Notes: a model not told the origin generated them from the letters alone. A stretch of 64,000 bases of DNA from Methylosinus sp. Ce-a6 (GCF_009811655.1 NZ_BGJX01000003.1:1-64000); one strand, 5' to 3'; numbered from the stretch's first letter, positions 24,268 through 33,462 are shown. Numbers and translations are program-made.

Positions 24268-24651
24268 ATGTCCGAGGCGTCATCCGGCCTCAGTCTCGAT
24301 CCCGATGGCGATGGTTTCATTCTGAGCCGCACGGGCGACGATGGCGTGACGGCGAGGATCGCCCTCTCCGCCGCCGATATTCTCGCTTTGACCCGCTCGG
24401 CGTTGGCGCTGCGCGAGACGAGCCTCGCGCAGCGTCAGCCGGCGAGCGGCGACGTCGAGGCGGTGCTGGCGACGCCGGTCGAGAAAATCGCGCTCCATCG
24501 CGAGATGCTCGGCGACAATCTTCTCCTTACCCTCCTCTCGCCGGACGGCAATCGGCTGGCCTTCGCTCTGCCCTCCGCGCTCGCAGCCGAGCTCGCGGAA
24601 CGGCTCGCGGGCGCGCTCGCCGAGCAGGCCGCAGCATTGCCGCCGCAGTGA
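24268..24651 (+). CDS. Hypothetical protein
   Basis: The 127-residue acidic protein has no family I recognise. It reads as a short beta-rich N terminus ('LSLDPDGDGFILSRTGDDG'), a helical middle ('ILALTRSALALRETSLAQRQ') and another beta/helix part ending Ala-rich ('LAERLAGALAEQAAALPP'). There is no signal peptide or membrane helix. The codon use fits the neighbours, and 'AAGGAGAACC' precedes the ATG by about 13 bases, so the gene is probably real. It is convergent with a small secreted-protein gene, ten bases apart. Confidence 0.6.
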   Translation: MSEASSGLSLDPDGDGFILSRTGDDGVTARIALSAADILALTRSALALRETSLAQRQPASGDVEAVLATPVEKIALHREMLGDNLLLTLLSPDGNRLAFALPSALAAELAERLAGALAEQAAALPPQ

Positions 24652-24661
24652 GCCCCGCGCC

Positions 24662-24979
24662 TCACTGCGAGACGCGATATTCCTCGTCGAGCTCGCCGCG
24701 AATCAGCGTCACCACCCTCTCGGCGCCGGAGCGCAGCCAGCGCGCATGGCAGATTTTCGGGCCGCAGAGCACTTCGGGGAAGCGATAGAGCGGCCGGCCG
24801 GAGGCGAGCTTCAGGCCGAAATTGGCGTCCGGCCTCCAGCCCTGAGCGATGAGCTGGCCGCGATATTCGCGATAGATGGGCAGAAAAGAAGCGTCGGCCT
24901 CCTGCGCCCGCGCCGCCGCCGGGCCGATCAGGAGGAATGCGACGAGCGTCGCTGCGCGAGCGAAGCCGATCGAAATCAT
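24662..24979 (-). CDS. Small secreted hypothetical protein
   Basis: The 105-residue product begins with a clear Sec signal peptide (about residues 6-26, 'FARAATLVAFLLIGPAAARA'). The mature part has two cysteines in 'VLCGPKICHARW', which could form a disulfide, and 'EYRGQLIAQGWRPDANFG'. It is likely periplasmic. No function is inferred. A longer in-frame upstream region to 25177 has no ribosome binding site and destroys the signal peptide. Confidence 0.65.
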   Translation of the reverse strand: MISIGFARAATLVAFLLIGPAAARAQEADASFLPIYREYRGQLIAQGWRPDANFGLKLASGRPLYRFPEVLCGPKICHARWLRSGAERVVTLIRGELDEEYRVSQ

Positions 24980-25118
24980 GAAAGCGCGCCTCCTCTGCGG
25001 TCGCGGCCGGTCGGACGCGCCGCTTGCCGCGCCGGGGACTTTCGATCTCGCGTCCCGCTCCGCCGCGAATTTCATCGCACGATCCCGCGGGGCTGAAAAG
25101 GGCCAGGACGAATCGAAA

Positions 25119-25148
25119 GAAAAACGGCCCCGCACGAAGCGCGGGGCC
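25119..25148 (-). terminator. Rho-independent terminator of the phosphoesterase gene
   Basis: Read on the minus strand, GGCCCCGC, a seven-base loop and GCGGGGCC form an 8-bp GC stem. The stem is followed by GTTTTTC. It starts 26 bases after the stop codon of the phosphoesterase gene. Confidence 0.85.
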
Positions 25149-25173
25149 GGATGTCGCGGCGTTTCGAGCGCGC

Positions 25174-26928
25174 TCATCTTTCGCCCGCTTCCGGTCTCTC
25201 GCCCGCCTCCAGGGCGCGCGCGAGGCTATGGACGGAGGCGTCGCGCGTCCCGAGCGGAGCGAGTCCGTAGCGCTCCTCGATCAGCTTGAGGACCGAGGTC
25301 GTATCGTAATTCGTGTGGTCGACGCCCGAGCGCTCGAAGCGGGCGGAGATCAGCAGAGCGGGAATGCGCGTGCCGGGACCCCAGAGGTCGTGCGCGCCGC
25401 CGCCGCGATGACCTTCGCCGAGAGGGCTATGATCCCGTTCCGCCACCTGCTCTTTTTGATAGGGCGGGGGCGGCGCATGGTCCCAGGAGCCGCCGAACTC
25501 GTCGTAAGTGATGATGATCAGCGTGTCGCGGGCGTTCGGGCCATTCACTATGGCGGCGATCAGATCGACGAGGCGGGCGCTGCCGTCCGCCTCGCTCGCA
25601 TAGCCGGGATGCTCGTTCTCCGCGCCGATGAGCTTCACGAAGCTGACCGGCTCGAGCTGTCCGGCCTTGGCCGCCTGGACGAACTCCGCCGCGTCGCGCA
25701 GATGCGCGGCGCGCGCCGCCGTGCCGCGCGCATAGGCCTTGAAATAGTTGAACGGCTGATGGTGGAACTGGAAGAGCTTGTCCGGGCAGATCGGATAGGC
25801 GGCGCCGGAAATCGCATTGGGGTCGCCGCAGTCGGGCCCGTTTCCATTGGTCCAGCCGGGCGCGCCGACGTCGCCATTGGCGTTGGACCAGCCGCCCGAA
25901 TACCAGGCCCAGCCGATTCCCGCGGCGGAGAGCCGATCGCCGATCGTCGGATGTTCGAGCGGAGGCAGGCGTTTGGCTTCCGCCGTTCCGGGGGCGTAGG
26001 GCGGCGAGAAGGGCTGGATCGTGTTGATGACGTAGTCGCCGCAGGCGACATTCGCCGGCGTCGCCGGCCGTCCCGCCGGCGGATCGCAGGAGGCGGTCAG
26101 CGACGCGTCCTTGGCGGAAGAGCCGAGCGGATTCGTGTAGAGCGGCGTGCTGGTCGCCATGCCGTTCGCATCGACCACCGAATGGAGATCATGAGCGCTC
26201 GCGTCATTGAGCGCATTGGCGAAGACCGGGGTCGCCGCGGCGACGAGCCATTGGTGATTGAGGAAGGAGCCGCCGAAGGCCGATTGGAAGAAATGGTCGG
26301 CGACGATGTAATGCGGCGCGTCGGCGGCGTGCAGCGCCTTGTAGATGGGCAGCTTGGTCGTGTCGTAATAGCCCATGGAGAGGCCGGCGGCGTCGCTGCC
26401 CGTCACATAGCGATTCTGCTTGCCGCCGTTGATCTGGAACTGCTCGCTGTAAAAGCGATGCACGAGATCGCGCGTGCAGCCGCCCGCGAGGGCGCCGGCG
26501 GCGTTCTTCGGCGCGCCATGCGGCGCGAAGACGCCCGGCGCGGGGCAGGTCTTGTCAGTCGCCGCTATATAGGCGTCGATCTCGAAGGGCGCGTTGGGGA
26601 AGGCGCTGACGAAGGATGTCGCGCCGGTCGCATCCGTGCAGCGCGTCGCCAGCGAGGCGAGATTCACGTCGTTCTGCAACAGGCACTCAAAGGCTGTCGC
26701 GCCATCGGCGCGCGCCTGCGTCATATGCGCCGGATCGGCGGAGCGCAGGCCTTCGACGGGCTCGCCGCCCACGGAGCCCCAAAGTCCGAACAGATTGTCG
26801 AAACTGTGGTTTTCCTGGTAGATGATGACGAAGTGTTTGAACTCGTGCAGAGATTTCGAGCTCGCGGGGGTGGTGGCCGCCGCAAAGGCGACAGCCGCGA
26901 GGCCGAGGAGAGAACGCTCGAGAAACAT
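25174..26928 (-). CDS. Secreted phosphoesterase (phospholipase C / acid phosphatase AcpA type)
   Basis: The 584-residue protein has a signal peptide (about 1-24, 'LLGLAAVAFAAATTPASS') and the phosphoesterase-family opening 'FKHFVIIYQENHSFDNLFGLWG', which carries the metal-binding Glu-Asn pair. Later family blocks are 'YVTGSDAAGLSMGYYDT', 'YIVADHFFQSAFGGSFLNHQ', 'IIITYDEFGGSWDHAPPP' and 'DLWGPGTRIPALLIS'. The enzyme should be periplasmic or exported and hydrolyse phosphodiesters or phosphomonoesters, useful for phosphate scavenging. Two-hairpin repeat DNA lies upstream. No PHO box was identified. Confidence 0.92.
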   Translation of the reverse strand: MFLERSLLGLAAVAFAAATTPASSKSLHEFKHFVIIYQENHSFDNLFGLWGSVGGEPVEGLRSADPAHMTQARADGATAFECLLQNDVNLASLATRCTDATGATSFVSAFPNAPFEIDAYIAATDKTCPAPGVFAPHGAPKNAAGALAGGCTRDLVHRFYSEQFQINGGKQNRYVTGSDAAGLSMGYYDTTKLPIYKALHAADAPHYIVADHFFQSAFGGSFLNHQWLVAAATPVFANALNDASAHDLHSVVDANGMATSTPLYTNPLGSSAKDASLTASCDPPAGRPATPANVACGDYVINTIQPFSPPYAPGTAEAKRLPPLEHPTIGDRLSAAGIGWAWYSGGWSNANGDVGAPGWTNGNGPDCGDPNAISGAAYPICPDKLFQFHHQPFNYFKAYARGTAARAAHLRDAAEFVQAAKAGQLEPVSFVKLIGAENEHPGYASEADGSARLVDLIAAIVNGPNARDTLIIITYDEFGGSWDHAPPPPYQKEQVAERDHSPLGEGHRGGGAHDLWGPGTRIPALLISARFERSGVDHTNYDTTSVLKLIEERYGLAPLGTRDASVHSLARALEAGERPEAGER

Positions 26929-26965
26929 GGTTGACGCCCCCTCGAAGATATTGCGGGTGGAAGCT

Positions 26966-27068
26966 AGAGCGTTTTCCGCTCGAACGGAATCGTTCGAGCG
27001 ACCAGAATTCGCTCCAAACGAGAAACGCTAGAGAGCTTCCGATCCAGACGGATCGGAAGCTCTCTAGC
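26966..27068. repeat. Two-hairpin intergenic element, divergent relative (copy A)
   Basis: After the opening TAGAGCGTTTTCC, the first hairpin has perfect arms CGCTCGAACG / CGTTCGAGCG (26977-27000) and is bounded by AGCGTTT ... AAACGCT. The second hairpin has 19-bp perfect arms (27027-27045 and 27050-27068) around AGAC. The layout matches the copies at 48969, 57340 and 59827, but the arm sequences differ. It lies between the phosphoesterase and glyA. Confidence 0.7.
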
Positions 27069-27380
27069 GGCGGAAATTATCGGGTCGATGACAGCATTCG
27101 CCGCGCGGACGCCGGCGCTGCGGCGAAGTCCGCTCATTACGGCGGAACCGCCCCTTTTCGTCCCTGCGAGAGCGTGATAAGCGAGTTGCGAACACCGATG
27201 CGCGAGCGCGCATTCTGCGGATGATTTCGATCGGCCGAGAGAATTCTGCGCTAGAAATGGAAGCTCGAGGCCAGGATGGAGCGCCGCCGACGGCGCGCTC
27301 CGGGAAGGCCGGCTTCCCGCGAACGGCTCCGCCCGGAAGGCGCGGGCGAGCCGGAAGCCGCCGTCACTTGCTGCGCCTTC
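27069..27380. other. Intergenic upstream of glyA
   Basis: About 310 bases with no supported gene. Several GC-rich partial inverted repeats ('GGCGCGCTCCGGGAAGGCCG' around 27290) are present. No glycine-riboswitch or SAM-II-like signature was recognised. Confidence 0.35.
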
Positions 27381-27412
27381 GTCTCGCATAGAGGCCTTGT
27401 CTCGCATAGAGG
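27381..27412 (+). repeat. Duplicated 14-mer carrying the glyA ribosome binding site
   Basis: GTCTCGCATAGAGG occurs at 27381-27394 and again at 27399-27412, separated by CCTT. The second AGAGG is the ribosome binding site, seven bases before the glyA ATG. The first copy is an upstream duplicate of it. Confidence 0.75.
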
Positions 27413-27419
27413 ATGCTAA

Positions 27420-28694
27420 ATGAGCCAATCCGCTTTCTTCACCGCCCCGCTCGCCGATTCGGACCCCGAACTCGCCAAGGCCATCGGCCTCGAGCTCGGC
27501 CGTCAGCGCGACGAGATCGAGCTCATCGCCTCCGAGAACATCGTGTCCAAGGCGGTTCTGGAAGCGCAAGGCTCTGTTCTCACGAATAAATATGCGGAAG
27601 GCTATCCGGGCAAGCGCTATTATGGCGGCTGCCAATATGTCGATATCGCGGAAAATCTCGCGATCGAGCGCGCCAAGCAGCTGTTCGGCTGCGGCTTCGC
27701 CAATGTGCAGCCGAACTCCGGCAGCCAGGCCAATCAGTCGGTCTTCCTCGCCCTGGCGACGCCGGGCGACGTCTTCCTCGGCCTCGACCTCGCCGCTGGC
27801 GGCCATCTGACCCACGGCTCGCCGGTCAATCTCTCCGGCAAATGGTTCAAGCCGATCCCCTATACGGTGCGCAAGGACGACCAGCGCATCGACATGGAGC
27901 AGGTCGAGAAGCTGGCGCAGGAGCACAAGCCCAAGCTCATCATCGCCGGCGGCTCCGGCTATTCGCGCATTTGGGACTTCGAGGCGTTCCGCAAGATCGC
28001 GGACAGCGTCGGCGCCTATTTCATGGTCGACATGGCGCATTTCGCCGGCCTCGTGGCCGCGGGCCTGCATCCCTCGCCCTTCCCGCACGCCCATATCGTC
28101 ACCACCACGACGCACAAGACGCTGCGCGGCCCGCGCGGCGGCATGGTGCTGACCAATGACGAAGAGATCGCCAAGAAGATCAATTCGGCCGTGTTCCCCG
28201 GCCTGCAGGGCGGCCCGCTGATGCATGTCATCGCCGGCAAGGCGGCGGCCTTCGGCGAGGCGCTGAAGCCGGAATTCAAGGCCTATCAGCAGCAGGTGAA
28301 GGACAACGCCCAGACGCTGGCCCAGACCCTCGTCGACGCCGGGCTGGCCATCGTCTCCGGCGGCACCGACAATCATCTGATGCTCGTCGATCTGCGTCCG
28401 AAGAAGCTGACCGGCAAGGCGGCGGAAGCCGCGCTCGGCCGCGCGCATATCACCTGCAACAAGAACGGCATTCCCTTCGATCCGGAGAAGCCCTTCGTCA
28501 CCTCCGGCATTCGCCTCGGCTCGCCGGCGGCCACCTCGCGCGGCTTCGGCGCGGCGGAGTTCAAGACCGTCGGCGCCTATATCGTCGAGGTGCTGGACGG
28601 TCTCGCGGCCAAGGGCGAGGCGGACAATGCCGCGACGGAAGCCGCGGTGAAGGAGAAGGTCCACGCGCTGACGGCGAAGTTCCCGATCTATTGA
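27420..28694 (+). CDS. glyA: Serine hydroxymethyltransferase
   Basis: GlyA interconverts serine and glycine with tetrahydrofolate; in serine-cycle methanotrophs it is a central C1 assimilation step. The 424 residues contain '[19 protein letters not shown]', '[16 protein letters not shown]', the PLP lysine K233 in '[14 protein letters not shown]' and '[17 protein letters not shown]'. Length and termini are standard. It is followed after a REP-like repeat by nrdR, the usual alphaproteobacterial order. Confidence 0.97.
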   Translation: MSQSAFFTAPLADSDPELAKAIGLELGRQRDEIELIASENIVSKAVLEAQGSVLTNKYAEGYPGKRYYGGCQYVDIAENLAIERAKQLFGCGFANVQPNSGSQANQSVFLALATPGDVFLGLDLAAGGHLTHGSPVNLSGKWFKPIPYTVRKDDQRIDMEQVEKLAQEHKPKLIIAGGSGYSRIWDFEAFRKIADSVGAYFMVDMAHFAGLVAAGLHPSPFPHAHIVTTTTHKTLRGPRGGMVLTNDEEIAKKINSAVFPGLQGGPLMHVIAGKAAAFGEALKPEFKAYQQQVKDNAQTLAQTLVDAGLAIVSGGTDNHLMLVDLRPKKLTGKAAEAALGRAHITCNKNGIPFDPEKPFVTSGIRLGSPAATSRGFGAAEFKTVGAYIVEVLDGLAAKGEADNAATEAAVKEKVHALTAKFPIY

Positions 28695-28710
28695 TCGGGG
28701 CTGCGCGCCC

Positions 28711-28782
28711 GTCTTTGCGAGCGAAGCGAAGCAATCCAGGGCGGCCTCGCGGCTCTGGGTCGCTTCGCTCCTCGCGATGATG
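28711..28782. repeat. REP-like palindromic repeat, copy 4
   Basis: Left arm 'GCGAGCGAAGCGAAGCAATC' with CAGG, right arm 'TGGGTCGCTTCGCTCCTCGC' with GATGATGG. It fills most of the glyA-nrdR spacer, ending about 25 bases before the nrdR start. Confidence 0.75.
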
Positions 28783-28807
28783 GAGACAAGGGCGGTGAGG
28801 TGAGGCC

Positions 28808-29317
28808 ATGCGCTGTCCCTATTGCGGTTCGCCCGACACACAGGTGAAGGACTCGCGGCCGGCCGAGGATTCTTCCTCGATCCGTCGCCGCCGGGTGTGC
28901 CCCGGCTGCGGCGGTCGTTTCACCACTTTCGAGCGCGTGCAGCTGCGCGAACTGATCGTGGTCAAGAAATCGGGCCGCCGGGTGCCCTTCGATCGCGACA
29001 AGCTGATGCGCTCGCTCGAAGTCGCGCTGCGCAAGCGCCCGGTCGATCCAGAGCGCGTCGAGCGTATGGTGAACGGCGTCGTGCGCCAGCTCGAGAGCTC
29101 GGGCGACGCCGAGATCGAGAGCGCGCAGATCGGCGAATTGGTGATTCAGGGCCTCAAATCGCTGGACGATGTGGCCTATGTGCGTTTCGCCTCCGTCTAT
29201 CGCGATTTTCGCGAGGTCAGCGATTTTCATGCGCTGATCGACGAATTGTCGCAAAGCGAAGGCGAGCAGCGCGCGGAGAAGGCCGAACGGGCCGAAACCG
29301 CGCCGGGCGGAAGATGA
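28808..29317 (+). CDS. nrdR: Transcriptional repressor NrdR
   Basis: NrdR senses ATP/dATP and represses ribonucleotide reductase genes. The 169-residue protein has the zinc ribbon with C3, C6, C31 and C34 ('[17 protein letters not shown]', '[18 protein letters not shown]'). The ATP-cone follows ('[20 protein letters not shown]' to '[17 protein letters not shown]'). The C-terminal ~20 residues are Glu/Ala-rich. The ribD ATG overlaps its stop (ATGA), so it is co-translated with riboflavin genes. Confidence 0.97.
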   Translation: MRCPYCGSPDTQVKDSRPAEDSSSIRRRRVCPGCGGRFTTFERVQLRELIVVKKSGRRVPFDRDKLMRSLEVALRKRPVDPERVERMVNGVVRQLESSGDAEIESAQIGELVIQGLKSLDDVAYVRFASVYRDFREVSDFHALIDELSQSEGEQRAEKAERAETAPGGR

Positions 29318-30453
29318 CCGCGACGAAGCCGGAAACAGATTCTCGGGCCCTCGAGGACGACGCCTTCATGGCGGCGGCGCTGGCGCTCGGCCGGCGCAAT
29401 CTCGGCCGCACGGGGCCGAACCCTTCCGTCGGCGCGCTGATCGTCAAAGACGGCGTCGTCGTGGCGCGCGGCTATACGGCGGTCGGCGGACGCCCGCACG
29501 CCGAGGCGATCGCCGTCGCGGCGGCCGGCGAGGCGGCGCGCGGCGCGACGCTCTATGCGACGCTCGAGCCTTGCTCCCATCACGGCTCGACGCCGCCCTG
29601 CGTCGATGCGATCATCGGCGCCGGCGTCGCGCGCGTCGTCTCGGCGCTCGAGGACCCGGACCCGCGCGTCGCCGGCCGCGGCCATGCGCGCTTGCGCGAG
29701 GCCGGGATCGAGGTGACGATCGGCCTGCGCGCGCGTGAGGCGCGCGCCGATCATCTCGGCCATATTCTGCGGGTCACGCAGGGCCGGCCGATGGTGACGC
29801 TGAAGCTCGCGCGGACGGCCGACGGCTACGCCGCGGGCGCGGATCACGATCCGCGCCTCTTCATCACCGGCGCGCTTGCCGATTCCGTCACCCATATCGA
29901 GCGGTCGCTGCATAGCGCGATCATGATCGGCCATGGCACCGCTTCGATCGACGATCCGCTGCTCACCGTGCGCCTGCCCGGGCTCGAGGCGTTCAAGCCG
30001 CTGCGCGTCGTGCTCGACGCGCGGCTGCGCCTCTCGCGCGGCTCGCGCCTCGCCGCCACCGCCCATGAGACGCCGACCCTCGTCATCGCCGGCGAAAGCG
30101 TGACGGAGGCGCAGGCGCAGGAATTCGCCGCCGCGACAGGAATAGAGGTCGCGCGCGTCTCCATCGACGCCGCCGGGCGTCTCGCGCTCGGCGAGGCGCT
30201 GGGCGAGCTCGCGCGTCGCGGCGTCACCCGCGTCTTCAGCGAGGGCGGCCCACGCATCGCCGAGAGCTTGCTCGTCGCCTCGCTCGCCGACGAGGTCGTC
30301 ATTCATACGGGCTTGAAGCCGCTCGGCCGTCCGGGGCGGCTCGCTCTGTCGTCCGCGGCGCTGGCCATTCTGGACGACGAGAGCCGCTATCGTCTCGCCG
30401 ATACGGCCATGCTCGGCGTCGATCGCATGACGCGCTACGAGAGGATCGGCTAG
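29314..30453 (+). CDS. ribD: Riboflavin biosynthesis deaminase/reductase RibD
   Basis: This bifunctional enzyme catalyses the second and third steps of riboflavin synthesis. In 379 residues the N-terminal deaminase has the zinc motifs '[10 protein letters not shown]' and '[18 protein letters not shown]'. The C-terminal NADPH reductase domain starts near 155 ('[17 protein letters not shown]') and includes '[14 protein letters not shown]'. The start is the ATG overlapping the nrdR stop. RibE follows two bases later. Confidence 0.96.
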   Translation: MTATKPETDSRALEDDAFMAAALALGRRNLGRTGPNPSVGALIVKDGVVVARGYTAVGGRPHAEAIAVAAAGEAARGATLYATLEPCSHHGSTPPCVDAIIGAGVARVVSALEDPDPRVAGRGHARLREAGIEVTIGLRAREARADHLGHILRVTQGRPMVTLKLARTADGYAAGADHDPRLFITGALADSVTHIERSLHSAIMIGHGTASIDDPLLTVRLPGLEAFKPLRVVLDARLRLSRGSRLAATAHETPTLVIAGESVTEAQAQEFAAATGIEVARVSIDAAGRLALGEALGELARRGVTRVFSEGGPRIAESLLVASLADEVVIHTGLKPLGRPGRLALSSAALAILDDESRYRLADTAMLGVDRMTRYERIG

Positions 30454-30455
30454 AA

Positions 30456-31061
30456 ATGTTCACGGGCCTCGTCACCGACATCGGCGAAATCCTCGAAGTC
30501 GCGCCGCGCGGCGAATTGCGCCGCTTGGCCATCGCCTGCGATTATCCGCTGGAGACGATTGCGCTCGGCGCCTCCATCGCCTGTTCCGGCCCCTGCCTCA
30601 CGGCCGTCGGCCTGCGCCGCGAGGGCGCGCGCACGGTGTTCGAGGTGGACGCCGCCGCCGAGACTCTGGCGCGCACCACGGCGGACGAATGGGCGGTCGG
30701 CCGCCGCATAAATCTCGAGCGCTCGCTGAAGATCGGCGACGAGCTCGGCGGCCATATCGTCACCGGCCATGTCGACGGCGTCGCGACGATCCTTTCGCGC
30801 GAGGATTTCGACGGAATGTCGCGCTTCTGGATCGAGGCGCCGCATGAATATGCGCGCTTCATCGCCGAGAAAGGCTCGGTCGCGCTGGACGGAACCTCGC
30901 TCACCGTGAATGCGGTGGAGGGCGATCGTTTCTCCGTGCTGATCATCCCGCACACGCTCGCGGTGACGACATGGGGCGGCTATAGGGCGGGGGATCGCCT
31001 CAATCTCGAGGTCGATCTGATGGCGAGATACGCCGCGCGGCTGGCGGAAGCGGGGAAGTAG
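30456..31061 (+). CDS. ribE: Riboflavin synthase alpha subunit
   Basis: The enzyme dismutates two dimethylribityllumazine molecules to riboflavin. The 201-residue protein has two lumazine-binding beta-barrel repeats. The first starts 'MFTGLVTDIGEILEV' and includes 'GASIACSGPCLTAVG'. The second carries 'LGGHIVTGHVDGVATI' and 'GSVALDGTSLTVN'. No FMN riboswitch was recognised upstream of this cluster. The ribH gene follows after a 294-base repeat-containing spacer. Confidence 0.97.
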   Translation: MFTGLVTDIGEILEVAPRGELRRLAIACDYPLETIALGASIACSGPCLTAVGLRREGARTVFEVDAAAETLARTTADEWAVGRRINLERSLKIGDELGGHIVTGHVDGVATILSREDFDGMSRFWIEAPHEYARFIAEKGSVALDGTSLTVNAVEGDRFSVLIIPHTLAVTTWGGYRAGDRLNLEVDLMARYAARLAEAGK

Positions 31062-31066
31062 CCCGC

Positions 31067-31098
31067 GTCATTGCGAGCCGCAGGCGAAGCAATCCAGC
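31067..31098. repeat. REP-like repeat, half copy 5
   Basis: GTCATTGCGAGCCGCAGGCG followed by AAGCAATCCAG is the left arm only. It lies six bases after the ribE stop. Confidence 0.6.
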
Positions 31099-31208
31099 AG
31101 CCGTGGGGCGGCATCTTTGATGAAACGCCGCCGCGACGCTCACGGGCTGTAGGCTTTCCGCGAAAAAATGTGTATCGATCGCCGCTTCGTTTCCGCAAGC
31201 GTCGCGCG

Positions 31209-31320
31209 CCCCTTCCCCAACCCTCCCCGCTGCGCGGGAGAGGGAGCGGGCTTCGCCCTTCATCGGGGGGGCGCGCAACGCTCGCCGCATCCCTCTCCCG
31301 CGCAGAGGGTGAGGGCGGGG
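31209..31320. repeat. Second palindromic intergenic repeat type in ribE-ribH spacer
   Basis: 'CCCCGCTGCGCGGGAGAGGG' and, 60 bases later, 'CCCTCTCCCGCGCAGAGGG' are mutually complementary over about 15 bases and each is internally palindromic. This motif style (CCTCTCCCGC ... GCGGGAGAGG) is common between genes in GC-rich proteobacteria. It leaves 35 bases before the ribH start. Confidence 0.6.
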
Positions 31321-31355
31321 GCTTTGCGGCCTCGCGCCCTCGCAAGGAGTCACGA

Positions 31356-31856
31356 ATGGCAGGGTCCTACCGCGCCGATGACGACGATCTCGCGCCCGTG
31401 CAAGGCGCGCGCATTCTCGTCGTCGAATCGCGTTTCAATGAAGATATCGTCGAGCTTTTGCACGAGGGCGCCGTCCGCGCGCTGGAAGAGCTCGGCGCGG
31501 ACGTCACCACCATCACCGTCCCCGGCGCGCTCGAGCTCGCGGCCGGCGCGGCCATCGCGCTCGACGCGGCGGAGGCCGCCGGCGCGCCCTATGAGGGCGT
31601 CGTCGCGCTCGGCTGCGTCATTCGCGGCGACACCTATCATTTCGAGATCGTGGCCAATGAGAGCGCCCGCGCGCTCACCGATCTCTCCGTCGCGCGCCGC
31701 CTGCCGCTCGGCAATGGCGTCTTGACCGTGGACAATGAGGAGCAGGCCGTGGTGCGCGCCGATCCCAAGCAGGGCGGGGCCGACAAGGGCGGCGACGCGG
31801 CGCTGGCCGCGCTCGCGCTGGTGCGGCTGAAACGCAAGCTCGGGGGCGGCGCATGA
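31356..31856 (+). CDS. ribH: 6,7-dimethyl-8-ribityllumazine synthase
   Basis: RibH condenses the ribityl-pyrimidine with dihydroxybutanone phosphate. The 166 residues carry 'ARILVVESRFNEDIVELL', 'TVPGALELAAGAAIAL', 'VALGCVIRGDTYHFEIVANE' (catalytic His region) and 'LPLGNGVLTVDNEEQA'. The start at 31356 has 'CAAGGAG' upstream. NusB starts inside its stop codon (ATGA). This is a standard alphaproteobacterial arrangement. Confidence 0.97.
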   Translation: MAGSYRADDDDLAPVQGARILVVESRFNEDIVELLHEGAVRALEELGADVTTITVPGALELAAGAAIALDAAEAAGAPYEGVVALGCVIRGDTYHFEIVANESARALTDLSVARRLPLGNGVLTVDNEEQAVVRADPKQGGADKGGDAALAALALVRLKRKLGGGA

Positions 31857-32311
31857 GCGTCGAGGAGAGGTCGGCCGCGAGGCTCGCCATCGTGCAGGCG
31901 CTCTATCAGATGGAGGTCGCCGGCAAGGGCGTGAACGAGATCTTCGCCGAGTTCGAGGCGCATTGGATCGGCCGCGAGATCGAGGGCGTGCAATATAAGC
32001 CGGCCGAGCTGCAGTTCTTCCGCGACATTGTGAAGGGCGTGCTCGACAATCAGGCGACGATCGACCGCGCGCTCGATTCCGCGCTGCAGGGCGGCTGGCC
32101 CTTGCAGCGCATCGAGGCGGTGATGCGCGCCATTCTGCGCGCCGGCGCCTTCGAGCTCGGCTTTCGCCGCGACATACCTGTCAAAGTGGTCATCAAGGAA
32201 TATGTGGACGTCGCCGGCGCCTTTTTCGGCGCGACCGAGTCCGGCATGATCAACGCCGTGCTGGATCGTCTCGCCCGGCAGGCGCGGCCGGAGCAATTCG
32301 CCGAGAAGTGA
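31853..32311 (+). CDS. nusB: Transcription antitermination factor NusB
   Basis: NusB binds boxA RNA with S10 (NusE) for rRNA antitermination. The 152-residue all-helical protein shows 'ARLAIVQALYQMEVAGKG' at the N terminus and 'RIEAVMRAILRAGAFEL' and 'VVIKEYVDVAGAFFGATESG' in the C-terminal half. It is translationally coupled to ribH. A long nested hairpin separates it from thiL. Confidence 0.96.
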   Translation: MSVEERSAARLAIVQALYQMEVAGKGVNEIFAEFEAHWIGREIEGVQYKPAELQFFRDIVKGVLDNQATIDRALDSALQGGWPLQRIEAVMRAILRAGAFELGFRRDIPVKVVIKEYVDVAGAFFGATESGMINAVLDRLARQARPEQFAEK

Positions 32312-32321
32312 TGCGGCGTTT

Positions 32322-32381
32322 GCGAGCCTCTAAGGCTCCCGGTCCAAAGCGCGTCCTGGACCGCGAGCCTTAGAGGCTCGC
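32322..32381 (+). terminator. Nested hairpin between nusB and thiL
   Basis: GCGAGCCTCTAAGGCTC (32322-32338) pairs perfectly with GAGCCTTAGAGGCTCGC (32365-32381). Inside, GGTCCA pairs with TGGACC. Each outer arm is itself partly palindromic (GAGCCT / AGGCTC). A short CTTCTCTTT follows rather than a clean T-run. It may terminate or attenuate nusB transcription before thiL. Confidence 0.5.
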
Positions 32382-32402
32382 ACTTCTCTTTAGGAGGAAG
32401 CG

Positions 32403-33386
32403 ATGGCGGGGCGCCGCTTCAGCGAGGACGAGCTCATCGCCGAAATCTTCGCGCCGCTTTCGGCCGACGGCGCCTTCGGCCTCACCGACGACGCGGCTCT
32501 GCTGCCGCTGCGCGGGGCGCGGGAGATCGTCGTCACCACCGACGCGCTCGTTTCCGGCGTGCATTTCTTCCCCGAGGATCCGCCCGGCCTCGTCGCCAAA
32601 AAGTCCTTGCGCGTCAATCTTTCCGATCTCGCCGCCAAGGCGGCGGAGCCTTTGGGTTTTCTGCTCACTCTGGCGCTGCCGCCGGACTGGACCAACGCCT
32701 GGGCGCGGAGCTTTTCCGCCGGCCTCGCCGAGGATGCGCGGGAGTTCGCCTGCCCCCTCTTCGGCGGCGACACCACGGCGACGCCCGGTCCTCTGACCAT
32801 CTCCATCACCGCTTTCGGCCGCGCCGCGCGCTTCGTCTCGCGTTCGGGCGCGCGGCCGGGGGATCGCATTTTCGTCTCGGGGACGATCGGCGACGCGGCG
32901 CTCGGCCTCGGCGTCGCGCGCGGCGAAGCCTTCGCCGGCAGGCTCGGCGCGGCGGCGCGGGCGCATCTGCTCGATCGCTACCATCTGCCGCAGCCGCGCC
33001 TGCCGCTGATCTCAGCGCTGCGCGATCATGCGAGCGCCGCCATGGATGTCTCGGACGGTCTCGCCGGCGACCTCGCCAAGCTGCTCAGGACGAGCGGGGC
33101 GCGCGCGCGCGTGGAGCTCGGGCGGGTCCCGCTCTCGGCGGCGGCGCAGGAGGCGATCGCGGCGGAGCCGGGCCTCTTCGAGCGCGCGGTCACCGGCGGC
33201 GACGATTACGAGATTCTCTGCTGCGCGCCGCCGAAGGCCAGACCGGCGCTCGAGCAGAGTTCTCGAGAGGCGGGCTTGGCGCTGATCGAAATAGGAGAGG
33301 TCCTTCCCGGCTCGGAGCCGCCGCTCTTCCTCGGTCCCGATCGTTCCCCGAAGCGCTTCGACAAGGCGTCGTTCACCCATTTCTGA
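32403..33386 (+). CDS. thiL: Thiamine-monophosphate kinase
   Basis: ThiL phosphorylates thiamine monophosphate to the active diphosphate. The 327-residue AIR-synthase-fold protein has 'LTDDAALLPLRGAREIVVTT', 'KSLRVNLSDLAAKAAEPLGF', 'GGDTTATPGPLTISITAFG' and 'SAAMDVSDGLAGDLAKLL'. It also has 'AVTGGDDYEILCCAPP'. The ribosome binding site 'TAGGAGGAAGCG' is strong. No TPP riboswitch was seen. Confidence 0.96.
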   Translation: MAGRRFSEDELIAEIFAPLSADGAFGLTDDAALLPLRGAREIVVTTDALVSGVHFFPEDPPGLVAKKSLRVNLSDLAAKAAEPLGFLLTLALPPDWTNAWARSFSAGLAEDAREFACPLFGGDTTATPGPLTISITAFGRAARFVSRSGARPGDRIFVSGTIGDAALGLGVARGEAFAGRLGAAARAHLLDRYHLPQPRLPLISALRDHASAAMDVSDGLAGDLAKLLRTSGARARVELGRVPLSAAAQEAIAAEPGLFERAVTGGDDYEILCCAPPKARPALEQSSREAGLALIEIGEVLPGSEPPLFLGPDRSPKRFDKASFTHF

Positions 33387-33462
33387 TGGGCTGGTCTCGA
33401 AATCATGTCTGCGGCATGAGTTCGGCTCTCATCTTCGCCGGGGCGGAGCGCCGGGGCTCGGA

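Noticed and set aside
29314..31061. FMN riboswitch for the riboflavin cluster
   Set aside because: No conserved RFN-element segments were seen upstream of ribD, ribE or ribH. The 31062-31355 spacer holds palindromic repeats only.
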